From positions 124,001-188,000 of the forward strand of contig NZ_VNHU01000004.1 in the NCBI RefSeq assembly GCF_008124785.1: a stretch of 64,000 bases of DNA. The letters are read 5' to 3'. The notes below the pieces were generated by a model that was not told where the DNA came from, did not search any database, and was given only the letters and a program-made list of their open reading frames with translations. The DNA is from Aquimarina intermedia (GTDB taxonomy: Bacteria; Bacteroidota; Bacteroidia; Flavobacteriales; Flavobacteriaceae). Below are positions 47,901 through 54,500 of this stretch, in pieces. The position numbers were made by a program, and so were the translations under genes. Positions within the stretch are counted from its first letter, which is position 1, and each line of letters begins with the position of its first letter.

Positions 47901-48565
47901 TGCAAAGGCTTATTTTCTGCTAGGGTTACAAAATCTTTTAATAAAATTTTTTGAGAAACTCCATCACTTACTATATGGTGCATGTCTAGCATCAGAATTG
48001 TATTTCTCCCCTTGACTGTTATGAGACCAACCCGTAACAAAACATCTTCTTGCAGATTGAACGGTCTTATAAAATTCTCTACAAGATTATCTACCTCCTC
48101 TGCTGATGCCGTAAATCGTTCTATCTTGAAATCAACAGAAGTCTTAACTTGTTGGGCCAATTTACCGTTAACAAAGTTAAAATTAGATCTCAAAATTTCG
48201 TGTCTTTCAAATAATCCATTGAAAATCACCTCTAATCGATCAATCAGATTTGTTCTCGAAAATTGATAAATCTGAGGCATATTATACGCTATAGACTCTT
48301 TATCAAATTCGTATAAAAAGTACATTCGTTTCTGAGCGGAAGATAAAAGGTAATTATCCTTAATTTCGGCTTTTGGAATTGAGAACCATTCATTTTCCGA
48401 AACAGTGTTATTCTCTAAAAAAGTAAGAAGTTCAGGCTTTTTCTCTTTTAATTCTGCCACTAAATCTTCGGTTAGATTTTTATGCGAATCATAAACATCT
48501 AATTTACTCCCGTTAGCTTCTAAGAATATACCTTTAGCTATTAGTCTGTTGATAAGATCTTTCAT
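38936..48565 (-). CDS. NRPS3: docking-C-A-T-C-A-T-C-A-T (Gly-like, unknown, Orn)
   Basis: 3209 residues with an N-terminal TubC-like docking domain (1-55) and three modules. Carrier serines fall at about 1053 (FFDLGGHSLNAI), 2102 (FFDLGGHSLKAG) and 3147 (FFELGGTSLIAI). C1 has MHHIVSDGVS near 198 and C3 HHIVSDGVS. C2, near 1240, reads MHEIVSDSVS: the catalytic second His is Glu and the Gly is Ser. A pockets by eye: DITQVGWIWK (7 of 10 match the Gly code DILQLGLIWK), DVSNFAVIYK (not recognised) and DVGEIGSIDK (identical to the known ornithine code). No E domain. The C-terminus ends KEETTEIRI, a candidate docking tail. It follows NRPS2 after 6 bp. Confidence 0.93.
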   Translation of the reverse strand: MKDLINRLIAKGIFLEANGSKLDVYDSHKNLTEDLVAELKEKKPELLTFLENNTVSENEWFSIPKAEIKDNYLLSSAQKRMYFLYEFDKESIAYNMPQIYQFSRTNLIDRLEVIFNGLFERHEILRSNFNFVNGKLAQQVKTSVDFKIERFTASAEEVDNLVENFIRPFNLQEDVLLRVGLITVKGRNTILMLDMHHIVSDGVSQKILLKDFVTLAENKPLQPLKLQYKDYAEWQQSDVQKKLLLKDQKFWLNLYKEPVTALELPLDSKRSEIKSGHGASYSFRLPKTIEKGLQKIAKEEEVTMFMLLLSLFNVVLSKLSNQDDIVVGTPTSGRTHADLEGIVGMFVNTLPLRNTPTSSKSFTEFLKEVKNNTIQSFNHQSYQYEDLVETLGVERNTDRNPLFDVMFLYTKDDTLEVEQKYELFGGDISSYDTNHTVSKFDITLSVTDHTEGISFDIEYAQDLFSDATIVNFAKYFENIVTDICSNKAVKLEEISLISDEQINQILEKTTDRVSLYKPTSTVLDLFRKQVDSHPNHNAITCDGNEITYTELDIKSTQFAKYLIKKGVKPEALIPICIERSIELIISILGIMKAGCAYVPIDPMYPSARIKYIIENTDPTLILVSPHLKNNIPDIGDEVEICSISKALFLTDYTTEIKLPKVAPDHLAYVIFTSGTTGNPKGVLIEHHSLTNCVLTAKEVLTLDASLKMLGVTSATFDISLTEFFLPLVTGGILFLVTQSQLEDPNILVKEISKLKPTLIQTTPSRLQSLLTVGWKNVENLTIVSGGEALSKKLLKKLLMISERGIWNWYGPTEATIWSTFKLLQEDSHITIGNSLGNIQTYVVSPDHQLLPYGIAGELCIGGAGVGRGYLKNKKLTKSKFVKNPFISGARMYKTGDLARRLENGEIELIGRNDNQVKINGYRVELGEIRTQLQSIPELEDAVVTVRKDGNDDDQLVAYVIKKNNIKTTEISRQLSKMMPYYMLPHLYIVLEALPRLINGKVDYKALPNSVISKSDNFRAPTNEIQRKLRALWANVLKQNADNIGIDTSFFDLGGHSLNAIELVNKINTTFSVELPLRELFIKRTISKLAIFIEEEFNESFDASVPNNEASIFELTSAQKRVYFLYDFDRNALINNNTRGYKFEKTLNADRVVSIFKKLIERHAMLRTKFGVLDGEPKQRVYITLPFEISVFEDINANNVPDAITSFIRPFDLSKEAAVRVGLIQLVDEGSVLVIDMHEIVSDSVSQRIVISEFLKLYENQQISNLSNSFEDYIELVQTEAYKNKIKKHEPYWLSLFKRGQDVLELPYDFPRPLVKDVSGSNVLFNIEHEQYLNLKQFATEKDIVLESLIFAFFGVLLHKISSQDDITIGFTAARPNHGFGKELVGLFQNTLAMRNHPEGYKTFIEYLNEIINEYALASQHMAYPYELLVESLDVNRDASRNPLFDVFYTFQTQKDYTLTDQNNNTSHVETCRFERNISKFDLSFDVLDTNDALSVQISYMTALFEKNTIERFANYFTQIVNAVLADSEIKLSEIDIVDTVEKDILLHTYNVHKPVVNKDTVLTSFAEAVLKYESRTALIGLQQRLSYAQFDKITLNIASALVEVYDVKKGTLIGLHLERDESMVLIIYGILKAGAAYVPLDPKHPIARKESIIKDSGLKFIITNVAVSFEENKVPIVNALTLLANSQKVSSDIQKVVPTVNQKDLAYVIYTSGSTGTPKGVMVSHSALYNTIMSMQHRYPVKQDGNFLFKTNYAFDVSMSELFGWYHSGGSLSVLEKGEEANVDKILQTIESNKVTHINFVPSMFSLFIDKLEEVGIDKIAPLSFIFLAGEALSKELVAHYRRLGPTDVQLQNVYGPTEAAIYSSAYSLKTFSLDRNISVPIGKPLDNVLLYVLDEKAKLQGIGIVGELCIGGNGVAMGYLNNEVLSAEKFIKNPFGEGLLYKTGDLVRWLSSGDIEFLGRKDDQVKIRGYRMELGEIQYRLSQYSEISECAVVVKKDSGDAMLVGYYVGEKELSNEAITAFLSASLPPYMIPSHFMKLEELPLTRNGKLDKKSLPSPTIILTEEYVLPKGETEKKLACIWASILNIPEETIGSKNSFFDLGGHSLKAGFLVSKLFKEFGISIPLKIVFSHPDISALANYIDDADKQEYVSFSKTEEKEMYALSSIQKRMFIQDEYDENVLNNMSYIYLFEGEIDMSRFKKAFDKIFERHEILRAYYDMVDDKIVQKFRKEAQFEIAHFSATEDEVDTIVNKFIRRFDLRNDLLFRIGIITLAKEKFILMIDMHHIVSDGVSVAILGRDFDAFYNNKPLPELRYQYRDFVEWQQSPARQKQILSKKEFWKNYLKDLTILNLPHDIKRPLVSSNEGDNYFFKFDKDLTHKIKDHLKQEGGITAYMFILSAFNVLLYKISHQNDIVIGTPVAGREFSEFDDLVGPFINSVPIRTFLNGDLTFQDLLKDIRENVLDCVSAQAYFDENVLNDVYVMQDSSNNSIWNVFFAAANFEPPKVEISDVKVSDHTHGTQHVMLDLFLTLMEGDDETIFCMEYSSELFSRKTIERFASYLEHIVTYVIDNSTTTIDAIEMLAEEERTVLLNDFNGAILPIPENKTLVDLFEVSAASFPDAIAVTYNEIDVSYAMLDQRVNQLAHYLLSEGVSRGDRVMLCEEKSIDLIVCIMAIFKIGAVYVQLNPNLPEDRLRYIMSDTGSDIVVLGVSVKDRFSENLFPGKLISMDAAISVFPTTPPVRNIGNDHLAYMIYTSGSTGQPKGTLVTHKSLVDKAIAWREIYDLDTDTRLLQMADSNFDVFIGDLCRSLLNGGQMVLCSSKDFYHERLYKLLSKYKITILEFTPGIIIPFMKYIAAHEKDVSFLKTLIIGSDMCSVNEFKYLIDTFGDQFKIINSYGATEATIDSVYFVGNDIDNFDIYRALPIGKPLPNTSVYIVDNNLRLVPIGVYGELCIGGVGVSNGYHNKEALTEEKFLENPFVENSKAKLYRTGDIGRWLPDGTIEFIGREDDQIKIRGYRVELGEIESTLVMHKNIKAAVVVPFDKNNQTYLSAYLVSDTEFNDSELWKFLFDKLPYYMIPSHYQYIDEIPLTSNGKIDRKSLPVYDANIEQIIVAPTTQTQKTLRDIYAKSLKIEAVDIGVTVNFFELGGTSLIAISMLNTIFKVFNIDFSLKELFANPTIELMSEFIDTSKWISEENQDVNKEETTEIRI

Positions 48566-48571
48566 GCTTAG

Positions 48572-51500
48572 TTATAGTTCAATTTTATTAATTTCTTTGG
48601 CTCCCTTTTGACTCAACCAGAGTCTCAATCCTATATATTCGGCCATATCTTTTACTGTGTTTTTCGTGAAAATTTCTTGGAGAGGAAATTCTTTTTCAAA
48701 TTCTTTACTTAGCTTGTTTATTAAAACAGTTGCATTTAAAGAATGTCCCCCTATTTCAAAGAAGCTTTTATTTATACTGATAGTATGACTATCAATATCC
48801 AAAATTTCAGCCCAAATAGTGACTATTTTTTTCTCCAAATCTGTAGTAGGGGCTTCGAATATTTCAGTCGTATCTAATGTTACCTCGGGAAGTTTTTTCC
48901 TATCTAATTTTCCATTCACTGTCAAAGGCATTTTTTCTAACCTCGAGTAGAAAGAAGGTATCATGTAAGATGGCAATTTCTCTAAAAGAAACGATGTTAA
49001 CTCTTGGTGTTCAAAATCTTCAGAAGCTACATAATACCCAACTATAAATGAATCTTCCGCCTTATTACTTTTAACAATAGCAACCGCATCAACAATCTTA
49101 TCAAAGGATAGGAGTTGCGTTTCAATTTCGCCTAGCTCAATTCTATATCCTCTAAGCTTTATCTGATCGTCAATTCTGCCTAGATATTGTATAGAACCAT
49201 CTTCAAGCCATTGCCCAAGATCTCCGGTACGATATAGTGAGTAAGCATCATTTACAAATGGATTTTTTATAAATTTTTCATCACTTAATGCTTTCTTATT
49301 GAGGTAACCCTTAGCTACCTGAACTCCCCCAATAATAATCTCGCCGGGAACCCCCACAGGCTGTAGTTGCATCGTGTCGTTCACAATATATAATTGCGTG
49401 TTTGCTACTGGATATCCTATAGGGACAATGCCGGATTTTATATGTTTCGGCTTTATTTCTATTGCAGTGACGTCTATGGCAGCCTCTGTGGGGCCGTAAA
49501 AGTTGTGTAACGTAATATTGGGAAGTTTATCCATGAATCGTTTAGCTAATGGAACATTTAAGGCCTCTCCACTACAGATAATAGATTTTAAATATGTTAG
49601 GTTCTCTATAGTCGTATTTAATTGAAGAAAAACAGACAACATTGACGGTACAAAATGTACATGCGTAACCCCTCTTTCCCGTATTAAATTGGCTATGTAT
49701 TGACTATCTCTCTGGCCTTCAGGCTTAGCAATTACTAATCGAGCTCCAAACATCAAGGGGAGTAAAAATTCCCAAACTGAAACATCAAAACAATAGGTGG
49801 TTTTTTGTAAGAATATGTCCCTATTATCAATTTCTAAATAGGATTGCATCCAAAGCAATCTGTTAAAAATACCAGCATGTGTATTCAAAACTCCTTTAGG
49901 CTTACCTGTAGTACCTGATGTATATATAACATATGCCAAATGCGACGAGCAAACATCGGGAAGATTACCTTCAAAATAATTACTGTTTTCAAGAGTGGTT
50001 GTTTCCAAACAAATAAATTCTAACGTCTCGTGAACCGTTTTAAGAACTTCCTTTTCTTTAGAATTGGTAATAATAAATCGAGCCACTGTGTCGTTGATGA
50101 TATAACTTTTTCTGGCGATTGGATATAATGGATCTATAGGTACATATGCGCCCCCAGCCTTAAGAATACCCACTATAGCGATTACCATTTCAAAAGAACG
50201 CTCTAATGAAATAGGTACTAGTTCTTCAGCTTGTAAGCCGCTCGACAATAAATATTTTGCAAGTTTATTTGATTTATCATCTACCTCCTTATATGTAAGC
50301 GTTTTCCCTTCAAAGTGTAATGCCACATTTACTGACGCTTTTTTCACTTGTTCGTTGAAATAGTCCAAAAACGTCTTTTCTTTTGGATATGTCACTTTTT
50401 CGTCATTAAACGTTTTCGTTAGCAATTTATGCTGCTTAGGCATTAGATGTTCCAGTCTTATTTCGGTATTGTAATCTGTTGTAAAGAAGGATAATAATCT
50501 AGTAAAGATTGATTGAAACTGTCTAAATTTTTCATCACTTAAAAAAGAAGTAACATAATCATACTGTATAAAACAGTTATCCTTCACACCGTTCACGCTA
50601 ACTTCAAACAATCCATGCCCTCTTATAAAGTCTTTTATCTCTACTTTCTCAATTTTTTCTGAATGATTTATCTTTTCTAAAGACAATTCGTAAGTAACAT
50701 GAAAGCTCGTAAAATTAAAAAGAAGATCGGTTATGGGGTTTTGTGTAAAATCCTTTAAACCAATCGCTCTACCAATTTTAAATAGCGATGTACGATCATG
50801 TGTTTTAATTTCTTTCAATTTTTCATCAAGAGCGTCAAGAAGTTTTTTGGAAGTAAATGCGTCCTTAAATTGAAATCGAACTGGTATTGTATTTAAAAAA
50901 TTTCCAAAAACATCTATACCATCCTCCCCAATAAGACGATTAAAAGTTACAAGTCCGGCAACAATATCATTTTCATAGCTCAACAAATTGAGAGTTTGCA
51001 GGTAGGCAGCAAAAAAGATATTTTTTACAGTTGTATTACGTTTAGAAGCTAATTCATCCAGTTTGTTGAAAAGATCATTCTCTAAAGGAACCCGTAAAGA
51101 TTTAAAGGAACTTTCTGAAGCTGTATGTCCAAAAGTGAATTTTTTAAAATCCTTGAGTTCTTTTTTCCAATATGCGATGCCCTCTTGTTTTTTATCATGT
51201 ACTATTTCTTCAATAATAAATTCCCTGTATCCAGACTTAAGTGGTGTGGGCGTATAATCGGCGTCCAAAAGTAGCGTCTTGTATGTATTATTAAGTTCGT
51301 TTGTAAATGTTGCAATACTCCAACCATCCGAAATTGCATGATGTATTTCAAAGAGTAAAGTATGATGATTTTTATTAATTTTATAAACACTCATTTTCCA
51401 TAATGGAGGTTCATCAAGCATGAAACAATTCTTCCTTGAATGCTCCATGTCCTTCTTTATAATTTCCAGTTGATTTGTTTTAGTTTCATCACTAATATCT

Positions 51501-54500
51501 CTGAAGGGTACATCGATAGAAAGTTCTTTGTAAATAACATGTGCATTTTCACTCAAGTCAAAAGCAGTTCTTAATGCGTTTTGTTTTTTCGAAATTAGAA
51601 ATAAGGCCTTTGTTAAAGCTTCAATACTGAAGTTCTCATAAGCTACATCCCATAATAGTTGTTCATAATACAGGGTGTCATCAGTATTTTTTAGTTGAAT
51701 AAAGCACATGGCTTTTTCTATATTGGACATAGGATAGACCACCTCAATAGTTTCATCTGGTTTTTTAGATAAATAAGATGTATTAAACTGTTCAAGTTCT
51801 ACTTCTGTCTCGCTATAAAAATGATCGCTCTCCTCAGCATCCTCATTAGTTACATATGATGCCAATTCTTTAATAGTTTGGTGGTTGTAGAGATCTACAA
51901 TTTTTATATGAGTAATCAGTAAATTGTTTAACATACTTATTACTCGTATAGCGGTGATTGAATCTCCTCCTATAGCAAAATAGTTATCATTAACACCTAT
52001 GGTTTCAACTCCTAAGGTGGTTGACCAAATATGTGCTATTTGTTTTTCTACCGGTGTATTGGGAGCTACATACCCTTTACTTGAAACGAATACCGGGTTA
52101 GGTAATGCCCCGACATTCAATTTTCCATTAGCTGTTAATGATAAATGTTCAACATGTACAAAATAAGAAGGAATCATATACAAGGGAATACTTCGCGTTA
52201 ACAGCCTACGAAGTTGAACGGTTTCTAACTCTTTATCTGCTGTATAGTATGCTACTAAGAAAACTTCATCATCTCTCTCTTTTATTACAACCTTAGCGTC
52301 ATGGATAAACCTGTAATTTGAAAGTGCTATTTCTATTTCACCTAATTCGATTCTAAATCCTTTTAACTGAATTTGATGATCAATTCTACCCAGATATTCA
52401 AGTTCATTTTCATGATTTATTTTAACCAAGTCACCCGTTTTGTAGAGCGTTCCATCCTTACGATAGGGATCTTTGATAAATTTATTTTTAGTTAATTCTG
52501 CGTTGTTTAAGTACCCTTGTGCTACTCCATTACCTCCCACATATAATTCTCCAGGATACCCCTTTGGAAGGAATTGCATGTCTTTATCTAAAATATAGGT
52601 GTAATAACCGGGAAGCGGTTTTCCTACAGAAGCTGTATTATTTTTAATCTCTTGATTACTGAGCTCTTTGTAAGTAACATGGATAGTAGTTTCGGTAATA
52701 CCGTACATATTCACTAACCTGGTTGAAGGGTATTTAACATGCCATTCTAAGAGGTTTTTAGGATTTAATTTTTCTCCTCCAAAAATCACGTATCGTAAAT
52801 TTTCTAACGGAGTATCATGTTGTTTTAAATCCTCCTGCATAAGTGATTTGAAGGCTGTTGGGGTTTGATTCAAAACAGTTACCTTTTCTTTTTTAAGAAT
52901 ATACATAAATTGCAAAGGGTCTAAACTGTCTTCTTTTGATATAAGTACCAACTTTCCTCCAAATACAAGTGCTCCAAACATCTCCCAGACACTAAAATCA
53001 AAGCAATACCTATGAAACATGGTCCATACATCCTTACTTGAGAAATCAAATAAGAATTTCGGATGAAAAAACATGTTCATTAGATTTTTATGAGTTACTA
53101 CTACCCCCTTAGGGTTACCCGAGGTACCCGAGGTGTAAAGTATATATGCACTGTCGTTGGGCGAAAGTTTTTCAGTAACTGTACATGGATTAAATGAAAA
53201 AGAATCTAGTTCATCTACCAAAAAAACCTCGTGGGTTAAAGCAAAATTACTTTTCAAGTCTGACGTTGTGAGCAATGCACGTGCATTACTATCATCAAGT
53301 AGTTGTTGTGTTCTCTTTGCTGGTGAATCCAGATCGATAGGCAAATAAGCTGCCCCGGTCTTCATGATACCTATGAGGGTTGTTATCATTGTCGGTGATC
53401 TATCCAACAATACTGCTATAATACTACCTCTTTTTACTCCTTTCGATTGTAAAAAACTTGCTACCCTATTAGCTTTCTCTTCAAGTTGATGATAAGTTAG
53501 TTGTTCCTTCCCAAATGACACGGCTACTGCATTAGGAGTTTCTTTTACCCGTTTTCCAATCACTTCAATTACAGTACTAGTGAGCTTCGGTTCATTAGAA
53601 AATGAGCTTAGAGATCGTTTAAGCTTATTTTGATCTTTGACATCAATGATTTTAATTGTTGCTATCTTCTCATCCCTTGACGCCAATGCTTGGGAACTTA
53701 TTGTTTGAAAAATGGAGATGAATCTTTCTATAGTCGCTTGATTAAAAATCTCCGTAGAATATTCAAACCCGAAATATAAAGAATCCGAAAACTCATGTAC
53801 AATAAATGAAAGATCAAACTTGGAGAGCTTATAATTAGTCTCATGATTCTCTATTGAAATATTTTTTATTTCTTCAGAAGCTTTTTCGAAATTTTGAAAA
53901 ACCATGCAAATGTCAAACAGCGGGTTTCTACTGGTATTTCTATCTAATTTTAAATTATCGATTAGATCCTCATAAGGATAACTTTGATGTTCTAATGCTT
54001 GAACCACATCTTTTTTGACCACTGCCAATAACTGCTCAAAACTTTTAGTACTGTCAATTGCAATTCTAATAGGTAAAGTACCTACAAATACACCCAAAAG
54101 TTTTTCCATATCTGGATGTACTCTTCCTGAAGTTATGGTTCCAATAACAATATCCTCTTCTTGAGAAACTTTAGAAATAAAGAGTGTATATAACGCTAAT
54201 AATAGCATATATACCGAAACACCACATTCTTGTGCCGTGCGTTTTATCTCTTGTGTTGTAACGCTGTCAAACTGAAACGACAGGGTATCTCCTTTATAGC
54301 TTTTCTGTATAGGTCTTTTATGATCTGAAGGTAAATTTAAGGATACAGGAACCTCAGTGAATTTTGATAACCAGTACTGTTTTTGACGTTCCAATATAGT
54401 ACGCTGTTCATTACTATTAAACCAAGCTACATAATCTTTGTACTGTAATTTAGGTGCTGGGAGCTCAACTCCATTGTAAAAGGAAATAAGCTCGTCTAAC

